From positions 1 to 64,000 of the forward strand of contig JASAMV010000221.1 of assembly GCA_030248065.1 (NCBI GenBank): DNA of 64,000 bases, written 5' to 3'. The notes below the pieces were generated by a model. That model ran no database searches and had not been told where the DNA came from. It saw only the letters and a list, made by a program, of their open reading frames with translations. The position numbers and the translations under genes were made by a program. The DNA is from Rhynchonema sp. JSB1_4. Lineage: Eukaryota > Nematoda > Chromadorea > Monhysterida > Xyalidae. Positions within the stretch are counted from its first letter, which is position 1; each line of letters opens with the position of its first letter. Below, piece after piece: positions 1-13,027 of the stretch.

Positions 1-1398
1 TATGAGAGTATGTACTGTGCAGTAAACCTAACCCTAAACCCGAAGTGCTAACCCGACGCCAGACATAATGGCGAGCTAGACTAGTGCCTGTTGTGTATGT
101 TGTTTCGTGTTTACTATGAAACGAGGAATTTTTTGCTGCTCATTTTTCGCCGATTAGTTGATAAGATCATTCGGGCGTTTGTGTACGGTAATAGTGGTTT
201 CCTAATCATAAGTATGTATATACCCGTTTCTTGTCGACGCTATGAATTTACTTCGGCTGTTCGTGTTTTAGCGATCACACACATGGCATAGGCAAACCAG
301 GACGCTTCTTCACCGAAGTGAACTGCATCCATTGCCCTACAAGAAATACGAACCGCATTCGAAGCTCTGGCTGAACAAAAGACCATTTTCGCCAGTTTTT
401 TATTATCATTTTCATTTCACATCATCAAAATTCCAAGTCATGGATCAAAATAACCAACCAAACGGTAACTGTGAGTTTTAGCAACTTGTGGGTTTTTGCT
501 TTGTGGCGGTGCACGATGTTGTATTATATGTATATTAATTCCGTCAAGTTTGTGTGCGAGAAACGACTGCAGCCTGGTGGTCATGGCAGTGCCCCGGAAA
601 AGCAAAGAGTGTGGGTTCGATTATCTACAAAGTTATTTTTTGTGCACAAGCGATTTCGAACTGGGATTTTTCACCGGGTGCGTGTGATGCAGTGTAGGTA
701 GCAGATTTTTAAGCAGTTCAGATTTAATTGTCAACAGCCACTGCAGCTGAAACTGAAAATGCAAACGTGCTTCAAAGTTAAATTTCCAAAGTGGTATTTT
801 GTGCAGCTTTCATGATTGATAGGTTCCGTTTCCAGCTCTTCAACTCCATCCGCTGTTCCTGTTTTATCTACAACTGCGACAATGGGCGCATCGGCACCTG
901 CCGCTAGGGTGGTACCCGGGTGTAAGTTTGCAGACTTGTTGGTGACATACCCATGCATAGGTACTGTATGTATTATATTATACCTTACGCTGTTAACGCT
1001 GTGTATGAGACAATGAAGTTGCCGGTGCCATGTCACCCTCAGATTGGGTCCAACATAGCCACTCAGCAAGTTCCGTCATTCATTACGTAAAACTGAAAAA
1101 CTGTTTGGGAAATGAGGACCGTGTTCCGGAATCGCACCGAACTGCAACACACAGCAGCCCCAGCCACCCGTTGTGAACATGACAGTGTGGTCTGCGGGTC
1201 ACTGCGACGGACTGGAATGCCATATACTGTAGTTTGCGCCCTTGTTACGCACAGTCCGGGGCGAACCGCCGGTTCACCCATTTTTGAACGTGTTCGCACA
1301 CAGTCACCGCGGTTGACACAAAAAATCCTGTGAGTGCGAATGCTATTACTTGTGTGAGCCCAACAAAACAGCATGCAAGAGCAGGACCATCCTTCCAG
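1..1398. other. 5' flank of 3CxxC paralogue 1, no firm gene
   Basis: Possible exon fragments are visible but not certain. A Ser/Thr/Ala/Pro-rich stretch at about 834-923 lies between a TTTCCAG acceptor and a GTAAGT donor and could be an upstream exon of the 3CxxC gene that starts being clear at 1399. A second open stretch lies at about 1041-1080. Around 1300-1350 there is a degenerate match to the right arm of the palindromic element at 63531-63661. No start codon can be assigned. Confidence 0.35.
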
Positions 1399-3060
1399 GA
1401 CCAATGGGCGATCTGCTTGTGGAGTGCGTTCAACGACACCAATGTCGTCTACAATGCGCTGGTGACGTTTGATGAAGCCTTCGTGCCCCACACCGATCCT
1501 CTCTGGTTCACCGACATTGTCGTCAAGACACAGCTGACCTGCCACAGGGTAAACATGGGCTGAGCTTTACTTGAGTGCAATTTGTGGTGCACCGTGTGCC
1601 CGTATAGCCAAAGATAATGTACTCTTAACCAGACTCATTTGCAGTGCTTGGAACCTGGCCTGAGCGTGTGTCGACGCTGGACTTGTTAGTGAGGCATTTT
1701 TGTATTTCAAATACCGAGTATGTCTTAAAAATGGTTTTTCATAATCGCAGCTTACACCACTTCCGTGCGCACCTATTGGAAGTTCGTAGCGGGGCCCAAC
1801 GGACACGTGCTGAAGCTCTACTACATCCTGCCAACCAAAATCTGCCACCAATGCGGCACGCTTGCTGTCGGACAACCATACGTCGAATTGATACCGTTGG
1901 TTGGTGTGATGTGTCACTACGTTTCCCTTTTTCTTGCTTATCATATGTGTTCACTGCGTGTCACGGTTCACGCGTGGGCGGGGGTTGTGAAATGAACGTA
2001 GTGAAATGTATAATGGCCATGGTCAGCATACAATAGATCTCCGAGCTGTGTTGAGTTGAAACTGAGAGTGTAACGTCACAGCCGCGTGTGTGTGCGCGAA
2101 ACTTGCTTGATGCGTGCAATAACCATCAAAACGCTCTGGCCAGGCCGAACACTTGATTGTTCTGCTGCATGACGTTTTTTATCAAGGTTTATCATTACAC
2201 ATTAGTATGTGCTTGTTTTGTTGTCACACATAATCAGTGCTGCGAATGAAATCGCGAAATAGGAAAAGAATATACCCAGTGCCTTGCGTGGTGCAATTTC
2301 TTTGAATATCTGTTTTACCTACCTGCGCCACCGCCAACGCCAAGAAGAGTACATGCGCAACCACACGCATGTGCAATTTCCGGTGCAAGATCTGTTTCAA
2401 AACTGTGTTTTTTCCACCAATTACTGCACGCACATGGTACATGTTCACCATTGCGCTTGATTGTGTGGTCTGTCACAGTCACCGCAGCACGTCACATGAT
2501 GTGAGCAGTGAGTCACACCCACACGATGCACAGTAGGCCAAACTTTGTCTGCCCGCTGCTGTGTACATATCAGTGTTTTGACAGTTTCGATTTACGACAC
2601 AGGTTGTGGTGTATCGTATGTAAAAAAGTATGTGTGCGTCTGCTTGAAGTAGGGTACCGTCTGGTCATGGGTGTGCTGCCGAACAAAGGTGTGGCTCGGT
2701 TTTCCCAAACCTCGAAAAAATGCAGCAGCACACACACAGTAATCTTAGACATTGTCACACAACGTCAAACCAAGTTGTCCACCGTAATCTCTCTGAAAGA
2801 ATGTTCTGGCATCGAGAACAAGGGACGACTGTCCAACTCATGCTAAGCCCAAGATGTGCTTATTTTTTAAAACTTGATTGACCATATGATAACTGTCGTA
2901 TCAGATACTACAACCTTTGCCAACTCTACCACCATTGCCTCAGATCGTGCTCAACACGCTGTCCAAAATCACAATGGTGACCCATGGATGGCCCGACATT
3001 CTTCCTCTGGTCTCAAATGATCCGGCGTTCACATTCCGTCAAGATCAACGACACGGGTAG
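1399..3060 (+). CDS. 3CxxC-type zinc-binding protein, paralogue 1 (5' incomplete)
   Basis: First of three related genes. Exons I can support are 1399-1548, 1645-1684, 1751-1899 and 2944-3060, ending in TAG. The first exon ends in a Cys-His-Arg stretch and the next opens with Cys, so splicing creates CHRC, the first CxxC pair. CHQC follows in the 1751-1899 exon, preceded by a Trp/Phe strand-like stretch (YWKF) as in receptor-transporter and Zar1-like 3CxxC domains. The last exon (IVLNTLSK...) aligns with the last exons at 8642 and 14560. Donors here are GTAAAC, GTTAGT and GTTGGT. Zinc binding is inferred from the Cys pattern alone. It is the most diverged copy and its N terminus is not found, so it may be decaying. 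Confidence 0.5.
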
Positions 3061-5010
3061 ATCAATATTGCTCAGCAAAGTACGGGTGATCAGACGATGA
3101 AATGTAAAATGTCATACAAATCTGGTATTATTATTATTGCTGCTAATCGACTTTTATTTCTGGATACGTGTTTCAGCTGCGCAATGTGATCGTTTCAGTT
3201 CTCGGTTTTTAAAAAATGCATACTTGCATGAACAAAGGCTAATTCTGGTGGGTCTACCCATCTATGCGCCTTGGGTAAAATGCCTGAAACAAAAATTTCG
3301 ATTTTCCACCTTTTTCCGCATGGGTACATGGGGCTTTATATGAAAATCACTGGCAGCACGACACAGGCGCAGATGCGTAAACTGCATTAGGATAAGCTGG
3401 AATAAAAAATTGAGTGTCGCGTTGCGTTAGCAATATCCAACTTTTACCAAGGATAGACGCCGCACACACAGCTTCATTCTTTCATTTTTCTATTTTGGTC
3501 GTTTTGTTGTTGATACATTGCGTCACTGCACTAAAGTCAGCCAGTGTTGTTTTTTCGCTCAGCACTTATTTACTGGAATCACTTTCAACATCGTTCTTCA
3601 CACTTTTCTCCGTAATTGTGATTATTGTGCGCCAGGTGTCTTGTATTTCTGTGATTTGTAAGGTATTTGGTATAATGACCTAATATTTGTAAAACTTAGA
3701 ATGTTTCATATTCATGTGCTGTTTAAGTTCATCTCGTTTTATAATATGCTTGAATATTAGCTAAGTTTTGTTCTATGTGTATTTTACAAGCTGCGTGCAG
3801 CATCCGCAGGTTGGGATAACGCGGGGCGTTCTACTCTTTTTATGCAACCTCTTTAGCTGCTTCAATCTAAAATTTAGTCCGTCTTTATGCTTAGCCATCG
3901 ATTGGGTACGAATATTTTACTAGAAAAATAGTTCAGATCAAATCGGAACCGATGGTCATTGTTTTCTTTTATAACTATTTATTATTACTCGTATAGCTCG
4001 GAGTAGTGCAAATCAAATATTGTTCAATGTTACAATCAGCATTATTGAGACATGAGAGCCTTATAAATTAGAGTTCTATTTGAAAAGAGAATGTCTGAAA
4101 GCAACGAATAGATTTCTGATTTGCTTGTTGGCATGCGTTACATTGTGTTATTCCTGTCGTACATATACATTTCCGACTCTGCGTTGTTTTTTCAACGAAT
4201 TTCGTGTTGTACAGTATGATTTCTAAAAAGTACGCGGTAGTACAGTATCGGATAAAGTTTTTATCGATAAAGTTTACCTTCTAGTTTGACCGGGTTGTAC
4301 ATATGGCGCTTTGCTGTTTGTCACAAAAAGATGGCATGGTGACGACATTTAACTACCACGTGATGTAGTAAAGGTACAAAGCTCGTTTCGAAACAAAAGG
4401 CATCTGCAGACGCACTGTTGCTGAACGAAACACCTGGAACGGGAACAATTGCATGATGAAAGGGTGCTAACCAGGGCTGAAAAAAAATTTTTTATTAACG
4501 AGCTTTTCTTTAAAAAAATTATTTTGACGAAAATTTTTTTATTAGAAAAAGTGTTGCAAACGACGTTTTGGGATAAATGAAATCGATCCAACATATTTTT
4601 CAAAAATTGTAAAATTTTCGCCTGAGCCCCAACTTGTGTGGTGACGCCCGGTAGTACTGTGCAGTCTGAGGTTGATGTTCACTAACGATGTTACTCTAAT
4701 GCATTGTAGCAGGCCGTACAACGTATTTTAATGCATCTAATGCCGTATATACGACCATCAAAATATCGATTACAGCCCAAATCTTGCGTGTCAGATCGAC
4801 TTTGCGCGCCCGGTTTTGCACCAGACCTTGCATATGTACATATGTATATATGTACTGTATATGTGTAGTAGCATGCAGTAGTATTGGTCGCACAATGACT
4901 TTATAAGAATTGGTCAAATTTTTTTCCTGAATCGTAAAGCGGGAAAGTGACGGGGCAATGACGTTGCGTTGCGTGATCGCACACAAAACACGTAGTAAAG
5001 AGAATGTCAC

Positions 5011-5262
5011 CGATCCCGGGATCCCGGGCCCTTTTTCTGACCCGCGACCCGCGCCCGCGTTTGCATGGCCGCGCCCTTACAACAGCTTGGCGAATTATGA
5101 TTGCGTAATTTTTTACTTTTTTTTCTCAAAACTTAATCCCGATCCCGGTACTTTTTTGGGCGGGATCGGGATCGGGATTGACTTTTTCAAAATGACGGGA
5201 TCGGGATCGGGATCGGGATCAGAAAAAGGGCCCGGGATCCCGGGATCGGGATCGGGATCCCG
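5011..5262. repeat. Inverted repeat built from GGGATC units
   Basis: The left end (5011-5045) carries GATCCCGGGATCCCGGGCCC followed by a T-rich run. The right end (5215-5262) carries the complement and then several GGGATC units. Inner GGGATC runs at 5155-5180 and 5200-5220 continue the repeat. The arms are about 35 bases around a 180-base core, typical of a palindromic dispersed element. No coding capacity. Confidence 0.7.
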
Positions 5263-6232
5263 TTCGAACACTGCCAGCTGGTACGATGGTCATCGCGTTC
5301 AGGCTGCGTCCACATGCTTTTGGAGCGATGCTTCTTATACTTGCGTCTACGACATCAGAATAGACGAGCCGTGATTTTCGCCAGTCCTCGTTTCTAACAA
5401 CGCCAGCGTTTGAAAACGCACTGAGAGTGATGGGGGAACTAACGGTGTGACACATATCCGCGTCCTTCGAGCAATGCTGAATATCGTGATTCCTCGGATT
5501 GGAGCAATGATCATCATGGAAGTTCCATTCGCCCTGGGCGTCTTGAACAGGTTCCGGTGGATGGCAGCTGTGGCATTTGGTCGCTTTGCTGGCACGTTTG
5601 ACTGAGACTGCTGGTGGCTGCAATCGTGTATGAATGAATGTCCATATATTTCTTCTGTGCGCAGCTTTTGGTCGGTTAAATCGAATAGATGTCGTCTTTG
5701 TTCAAATCTGACCTGCCTTTGTCACATGACCTATTTTTATATCCGGGACAATTCGTGATTAACACGTGACGATATGGATGGACTTCCGTGACCAGTGCAA
5801 GAAAAATTAAGCTATGGTCAAAATTAGCATCATCCATCAGCAAATATAGAAATATCCTGTGTCGATGCAAAACGTCACCATGATTGAGACCGGACACCGA
5901 TGCTGATCAATTATCAAGCTTGATGGGGTCCCGCATTTAAAAATTGCAAGAATGCACATAACACTGACAGCTGGAATCGGATGGTCCAAATTTGTCGTCG
6001 GATTGCACATTTCTCCATCACAACAGCACACTTTGCCACCAAACGGATGAGAGAAACATGTGCCTTCAGCCCCTCCACAGTTGATTTCTTCACGTGGTAA
6101 ATACAGAGACAACGATAGCTTGTACCGGTACAATCAACTCAGTACCGGCATCAACGGTAACCAAACACACATCGCAAACAAGTTTCACAAGGGGGATGTT
6201 TCGGAACAATGCTTATCCGGGCAAACGGAAAT

Positions 6233-6545
6233 TAGGCTGTGAGCAGATAAACGCGGAATGGCAGATTTCTGCATTCCGCATTCCGCGTTTATCTGCTCAC
6301 CTTTGCGGAATTTTGAATTTCTGCAAGTAAATTTATTCTTTTGGTCAAGCATCTCAGTTGCTGTTTGCGTTAACTCGCAACATTTTGAGGTCAGCACGCT
6401 GGAATTTGTCATCGTCACCCAAGCACAGGTGAGCAGATAAACGCGGAATGCGGAATGCAGAAATTCACCATTCCGCAAAGGTGAGCAGATATAAACGCGG
6501 AATGCAGAAATCTGCCATTCCGCGTTTATCTGCTCACAGCCTAAC
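6233..6545. mobile_element. MITE-like element, family 1 copy a
   Basis: About 313 bp with terminal inverted repeats beginning TAGGCTGTGAGCAGATAAAC and ending with the complement. Each end holds a sub-palindrome around CGCGGAATG/CATTCCGCG. The internal segment (about 6350-6425) is shared with the copy at 13500-13806 and, more weakly, with 10571-10938. No open frame of note. Probably a non-autonomous DNA transposon. Confidence 0.85.
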
Positions 6546-7282
6546 TCTGCCCACCTGTGAAATTAGAGGTGCACCTGTTGTTAGCCAAAGCGTGTAAAGG
6601 TTCCCACATATGTACGTTGCCCACCCACTACCCCTGTTTGCACTATGCCGTGCTCACACGTTGATATTTGTCTGTTTAGGAAGAAACTCGGCAAATCAAG
6701 TAGTCAGATGGTGAGTGACTCAGTTTATTTTCAGCAATTGCAATATTTATTGTGTTGCGTAGCAGCATCCTGTAACACATCAGCACACAGGAGAAGCTGG
6801 CGAATCTGGTCTTATACATCCAGTACCTATGTTGAAAGTTACAGACATGGGCTGTGCGCTTGGAAGCCACAACAAATTGGTAGTCATATGCAAGAGGCAC
6901 TTTCCTTGAATCCTTGAATCCTTCATGAATCTTTTATCTAGCCACAACATTTCAAATCAGCTATGATCATAAATGAAACCAGTTTTGGTTTCTCGATTCA
7001 TTTTTTTTTATTTCTTGCGCCGGTGTATGGTATTGAATTGATACAACTTTCAAGATAAAATTTGTGGAACTTTTCTCAGAAGTTAGACTTGAAAAGGGTC
7101 GTTGGTTATGGAGACGAAAAACACCCTTCACAGGCCGGGTTGTAAGTTGTTTTCCTCTGTGATTCAATGCCGATAGCGGTTTCAGAACATTACCGTTTAG
7201 CTCAACAGCGCTCTTTGAGTCGTTTCAGCTCAGATTTAATCATGGGCTTGGGCTCAACGTACATATAATATTCTCATTGCAG

Positions 7283-8791
7283 TGCCATGTACCTGCCCCC
7301 AGTCAACGGATGCAAGTGCCAAGTGTGCGTGTTGTGAGCGCACGCCGTGTGACAACCTGCTGTTATGGCAGTCCACAACGACGATGATTGTGTCGTTCAT
7401 CACATTTCGCTGCGGTCCCGTCGATTTGAGGCAGATGTTCAACGACATGCTGAATTTGGACTGGATCAGGCCGACCTTGGAGACCGGAATGAACATCATC
7501 GTTCGTTCTGACCATATTTTTTTGAAATAATTGTTTTCTCTGGAATGCTTTGAGATTCCATGAAAGTTACAGCGCGAGAGTCAGATAAAATGTACTTTAC
7601 ATACATATCTTGTATGGCTTATGTGAGAGGTTCATCTGGTATATCAGCTTATCAACCACCAGTATCCAGTATATTTCACCGGAGTCGGTGAGATAGTTTA
7701 GTGTTCGCCGCAGCTGGTGGATATCAAACTTTGTGATCGGATCGGACCGGTGAAGGTAGTCCGATCATATTGATGGGATCGCACTACCGAGTCGCATTGA
7801 TGTGATCGGTTTGATTTCCACTTTGGTCGAATTGCGCTTGCATTGCAAAACACGTTTCAGGCTGAATGCATTATTTATATTGCAGGAGCACATGCGTCGA
7901 GTATTCACGCTGGTGATGTGTGCCTTCCACCACAATCATCGGCTGGATTTCGTCCATCCTGATCTCGTCTGCGAAGGCCTTGTCATACCAGAAGGCTATC
8001 AACAGGGCGCGTTCAAGGTCAAACTCGCATTCCGATGTGAGCAGGTCGGTTGGTCGGAGTCCATATTGCGAAGAAAAGTTGATACTTTTACGCAGTGAGC
8101 CCCAAACTGGGGTTAAAGTTTTACGAATATTGTGTAAATCTGCGCTTGATCAACATCTCAACAACACGCGCGAATTAGTGTGAACAGGAATGTGCTTTTT
8201 TAGTTTCGCCCATTTCAACCTGTTTTGGCAGACGGTTTCGCGACCAGGTCATCGTCAGTGTGAATTCACCAGATGGCCAGGAGAAAGTTCATCTTTTTTG
8301 TTTGCAGTGCGCGACGGCTGGCTCGTCGAATAAATGGACCGGAGAGCGACATGTGACATTTGTGTGGCGTTTCGGGCCCGAACGCGACCACGTTGGCGAA
8401 AGACTCAATGTGATAATCTACCAACGCAAGGATCGGTGCAACCGATGTCAGAACGAAGTTGTCGGTGATTACTACGGGGAACAAGTGTGTCTGGTTAGTT
8501 GGAACACTTTTAGCCATGCTTTTTAGACTGACAAGGATACATTTGCACAGCACGAAATTCGAAACGGTCAATCAGCTACTGTATAATTGCCGCACAGTTG
8601 GGTTACTGACAAGCCAACAAACGTGCACTCGTCACTTGCAGGCAGCGTTGGAGCTCGTCACCGTGATCGGCACAGCCGAAGCGCAACGCGGCTACGTGAT
8701 TGAACCCGGTGTGATGGAGGAGATCAGGGCCAACCGAGTCTTCAGCGACATTGAGAAGAGAAAACCTCGTGGGGGTGCACACCAACCATAA
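7283..8791 (+). CDS. 3CxxC-type zinc-binding protein, paralogue 2
   Basis: Exons 7283-7500, 7886-8044, 8308-8493 and 8642-8791 join in phase and end in TAA. Exon 2 ends FRCEQ and exon 3 opens with Cys, creating CEQC at the junction. CNRC follows later in exon 3. The spacing, a Trp before an aromatic strand (FVWRF) and the YQ..C..C segment match the 3CxxC fold of Zar1-like and receptor-transporter proteins. Exon 1 shares a segment (VDLRQMFNDML..., LETGMN) with exon 1 of the copy at 13028. Exon 1 follows a TTGCAG acceptor and has no ATG at its head, so an upstream exon is missing, or translation starts at the internal ATG near 7384. Donors are GTTCGT, GTCGGT and GTTAGT. Function unknown. Confidence 0.65.
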
Positions 8792-8815
8792 AGTTGGTTT
8801 TGTTTCTGGTTGTTG

Positions 8816-9277
8816 GGTGATATTTTCGAAACAGTGTAAAGGTTAGTTGGGCGTAAAGCTCGTCGAAAGCTCGAAGCTTTGTGCCCGCTGAGCATTTCGT
8901 GTTTCCAGACGAAGGGTCAACCTTGACAGTCTGCTGTCCAAGTGTAAATCGTTTCTTTGCAACATTGTTCATCTAAGCTACATAGTTGCACAATCGTTTT
9001 TAAACGATAAAAATGAATTTCGTAACCGCCGTTGAAGCGTTTTGGTTTCGTGCTGCGATCAGTTAGCGACGTCAATTTTTTTTGGTAGCGCCGTCAATGG
9101 ATGCTCTATTTCTCAATAACCGCACTTACACCGCAGACTGTCAAAGTTGACTCTTTGTTTGGAAACGCGCGTCTGCAGCTTGCTTAGCTTGCGCCGAGCT
9201 TACACCGAACTTTCTGACACCGAGCTTTCCACCGGACTTCACACCCAATTGATCTTTACACCGTTTCGAAAATACAC
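8816..9277. mobile_element. MITE-like element, family 2 copy c (enlarged)
   Basis: The left end GGTGATATTTTCGAAAC and the right end, the complement of a close variant, match the elements at 28237-28460 and 38842-39072. Internal GTAAAGG/CGAAAGCTCG motifs recur on both arms. The middle is about 240 bp longer than in the other copies, so this one is either older or carries an insertion. It lies 24 bases after the stop codon of 3CxxC paralogue 2. Confidence 0.75.
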
Positions 9278-10570
9278 TCTGTCAGAAGGACAAATAAAAG
9301 TTTATAATTACACGAAAAATATTCGAATTTCAAGATTTGCCGACCGAAGGGAACCAAAGACAATGACGGCGACCGAACAAACGATTTTTATGTATATGAC
9401 ACAGGTATTCAATGCTGAATGAGTTTTTCTAATTCACTTATATTGCTAGTGTTTCACTTACTCATGCTCAGAGGACAATTATTTTTGTACGAAAATGTAT
9501 ATACAATGTTGAGTAACTTTTTGTTTCTGTGCTGTTTTGTGCGGTTTTGCTCCAGCACCTCATCATTCCGAATATCATTATGAGAGATTATGTTTTTGCT
9601 TGGGTTGTTGTTGCCATAAATAATATTTTTGTAACCGTTTTAACATATTTTGACATTGTTTCGTTTTCAATACGAGTAATTGCACACTATGCGGGTGTTT
9701 CCAAATTTCGGAGAGATGCACTATGTACACGTAGGTACATTTATGTATTTATTCGCAGTGTTTGTGATTGGGACAGTTTCATCTGCAATTGTGTTCACAG
9801 TTCCATTGTGTTTCACTGTGTGTGTTTCCCATACTTAATACTTTCGAGAGATGGCTGTTATCAACGATTAAATTATACAACTAATGTAACTTTCTCTTAC
9901 GCTTCGTGCTTAAAGTGATTCTGATCATTTCTTAATCTCCATTTAGAGTAGTCAGGGCGCGAACAGCTGGGACGCGGTTGCGGTTTAGAAAGAAACTATG
10001 TAAGTTCAAGGACCGTACCGCGCCCCGAGATTCACTCATGAATTGCTTGGAATTTTTGTTAAGGTATGCATATGCGAATCTTTCTTTTATCGATTGTTTT
10101 TTGAACTGCATTGTTTTCATAGTAGTTTGATTATCGCTTGTATCAATCAAAGCAATAAAAAAGCTGTGATCATACGAGTGGGTTGGGAGACTAAGTGTGT
10201 GAGAGATCTGAGGAGACCGCTTATGTGTCACACAACCTGCGAACTTGGGTAGAGTATTTCCGGTAACGGTGGTGCACCGCTGGCGTTTTTATCATGAGGT
10301 GGCCCAGGGTACCAGGCCATTGAAGTCTAGCACCATATGGGCCGAAACTGCACCCATGCCAGTGACCGCCTCAAGAATTTGACGTCTTATGTACATGTCT
10401 GATACGTGTCGTTCATTGGGATACGCATTTCCGTTCGGGATTTGCTTCTGTCATCTGTTATTATCAGCTGTTCGTTTCACGCTGACTCGATCTGTTGTGT
10501 ATAATCAAAAACGATGGTTAACATTACAACAAGAATAAAATGCAATGCAGCAAAGCAATGTTTCATAGCG

Positions 10571-10938
10571 TATAGTCCAGCCACGAACTCATGAGACGAC
10601 ATTTTTTTGAAATTGGTTTTGTGCGGATCCAACAATGTTCCGGTTCCACGTATTTCGGAAATGAAAGAAAGAGAAACGCGTGTATTTTTTTAAAAAAACA
10701 CGCTCTCCCCCTCGGTGCGTAAATTCCCTTTTGACTCCCAAAACATTTGTGTGTTGAACGACGTTGCTGTTCGCGTAAGTACGCAACAAATTGAGGTCAG
10801 CCAGCTGGAAGTTGTCATCATGTCTCTCATCCCGATCTCTTTCTTTTGTTTGCGAAAACCCGTGTAGCCGGTGCATTTTTGAATCTGGACAGGCAAGCTT
10901 TAAAAAAAGTCGTCTCATGAGCTGGTGGCTGGACTATA
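10571..10938. mobile_element. MITE-like element with 30-bp terminal inverted repeats
   Basis: Ends read TATAGTCCAGCCACGAACTC and the near-exact complement at 10909-10938, including CATGAGACGAC next to the core. The internal stretch near 10765-10830 resembles the interior of the elements at 6233 and 13500 (GAGGTCAGC..GCTGGAAGTTGTCATC), so the families share an ancestor but have different ends. Confidence 0.85.
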
Positions 10939-11212
10939 CGTTTGTCATTTTCCTGACGGCTGTATCAAACTGTAGTCAACCCCTGGTCCAAGGTTGTTTC
11001 AAAAAAACAGTGGTTAATTGAAGAAAAAAATAGAAAAAATTTTTTTTGAAGAGGCACGCAGTGAGTCGCCACCACGTCCGCGTGATATTTATACTACGAC
11101 AAACACTGATAATTAAAATAGTCGTGTTGAGTCCAAATTCACGTTCCGATCCAGCTAGAATAACCGAATTGCCTTCGTACATGCGTTGCTGATCCCCTCG
11201 TGCACGCGACTT

Positions 11213-12323
11213 CCTAGTGCTTAAAGGTGCTGGTCAACAACCCTTCGACCGCGCTTGATCTTGGGGGTAGTATATATAAACGAAGTTTGGACATCGTGTT
11301 ACTCGACCCTAATCTGGCCAGCCGATTGGTTGCTTCCTGATGTTTCACGGCCACGTTGAAGTTTGCACCTGGTGAAAAAAACCGAAAAAATTTGAAACGC
11401 TGCTGTGACACGAATAGGCTGTTTCAAAGTTTGATACTGGAGTGACAGCAACCTCCAACATTGTGACAAAAACCGCAACGCACAATAGCTATTGAAACGT
11501 CCGCATTGTTGAATAAAAAAATAAAAGGTTTCAGAAACCTGGTCATTTTTTGCTAGGATTTTGTACTCGTGCAATTTTAAGCATCTGTGGTGAATGAAAT
11601 AAGTTGTCAATTACAAATAAAAATCATCTAATTATCAAGTTCCTTGTTTGTGCTACCCAGTTTTCAAAACCCTACACAGCTCACACAATGTTTACCACAA
11701 CATGCGCAAGGCAGCCTTTCCAATGCGCACACACACACACAAAGCTGGCCAGCTGTGAAACATTGCTGTGTTATCGCTGTGCCGGCTGTGTGTTGTCGTT
11801 GTGTGTGCGCTGAGAGAATGGCAGCCTTGCGCATGTTGTGGTAAACATTGTGTGAGCTGTGTAGGGTTTTGAAAACTGGGAAGCACAAACAAGGAACTTG
11901 ATAATTAGAGGATTTTTATTTGTAATTGACAACTTATTTCATTTACCACAGATGCTTAAAATTACACGAGTAGAAAATCCTAGCAAAAAATGACCAGGTT
12001 TCTGAAATCTTTTATTTTTTTATTCAACAATGCGGACGTTTCAATAGCTATTGTCATTGCGGTTTTTGCCACAATGTTGGAGGTTGCTGTCACTTTAGTA
12101 TCAAACTTTGAAACAGCCTATTCGTGTCACAGCAGCGTTTCAAATTTTTTCGGTTTTTTCCCCAGGTGCAAACTTCAACGTGGCCGTGAAACATCAGGAA
12201 GCAACCAATCGGCTCGCCAGATTAGGGTCGAGTAACACGATGTCTAAACTTTGTTTATATATTCTACCCCTTAGATCAAGCGCGGTCGAAGGGTTGTTGA
12301 CCAGCAGCTTTAAACATAGGGAA
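11213..12323. mobile_element. 1.1-kb foldback element
   Basis: A near-perfect inverted repeat. The left arm (about 11213-11735) matches the complement of 11800-12323 with few mismatches and a loop of roughly 65-80 bases around 11740-11800. The arms carry no intact coding region: open frames on both arms are mirror images of each other. One copy of the TGATGTTTCA word lies on each arm (11338-11347 and 12187-12196) as part of the symmetry. The high arm identity points to recent insertion or to arm-to-arm correction. Confidence 0.9.
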
Positions 12324-13027
12324 CGCACGCGCAAAACTTCGCGTGCACTTCGACTTTTGCCCATACTTTGCACTGTTTCGCACGCGCGTGCACGCGCGTG
12401 CACGCGACTTCAACTTTCAGCCCAGAATTGCACCCGGTACTGTATGCGGTCCATCATCTTTGAAAATCTGCCGATATATAGATCTTAAGCTGGGGTACAC
12501 CTTCCAAGAAGGCATAATGGCGATTCATACCTAGTGTCATTGCCAGACATTGCTGTATTTGTACCTGTTGTATTGTTCATAGTGTCCTTGTATTGTTTCG
12601 TTCATGTATGTATGTGATCATTGCAATGGTATCTCTTCCCTTATTTTCATGTGATATTTTTGTTAAGTTTTGCGTTTTTGCTGCACCCGTACAAAAACTG
12701 AATAAAAGGTCTGATTGCAGACATGTCAAACATAAGAATTGTGTTTGTTGCTATATCCATTCCCACTGTTATGTCGCCCACGTGGTCTTGCAAAACATTC
12801 CAATTCATAAAAACGTATTAGGTACAATTCCTTATTGTGTCTTGATTGTGAAATGCAAACTCAGACGTGCGGGTGGAGTAGGAGTAACAGAAAAGCGCAC
12901 TGGCTAATACAGCACATAAGTACGAAAAACACTACGGAATAACATTTTCATTCGTATAATCTCCCGTAACCCAGCTTAATCCAGCTCAGCGCCTGAACCC
13001 CGTTTGTTTTTCCTCAATCTCTCGAAA

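Larger units (their letters stand above)
3061..7282. other. Spacer between 3CxxC paralogues 1 and 2
   Basis: This AT-rich stretch has no convincing exon apart from what may be missing 5' exons of the next gene. It contains the GGGATC-rich palindrome at 5011-5262 and the inverted-repeat element at 6233-6545. Short open frames here lack splice context or similarity to neighbours. Confidence 0.5.
8792..13027. other. Spacer between 3CxxC paralogues 2 and 3, rich in palindromic elements
   Basis: No supported gene. It contains the inverted-repeat element at 8816-9277, the 368-bp element at 10571-10938 and the 1.1-kb foldback at 11213-12323. Open frames at 9529-9918 and 12593-12907 are AT-rich with no splice or similarity support. 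Confidence 0.55.

Noticed and set aside
5219..5623. 134-codon minus-strand frame next to the GGGATC palindrome
   Set aside because: It overlaps other frames, its C-terminal end is repeat sequence, and it has no recognised motif or splice context.
11604..12488. Mirror-image open frames on both arms of the foldback
   Set aside because: They are produced by the inverted repeat itself; no start, splice or protein motif supports a gene.
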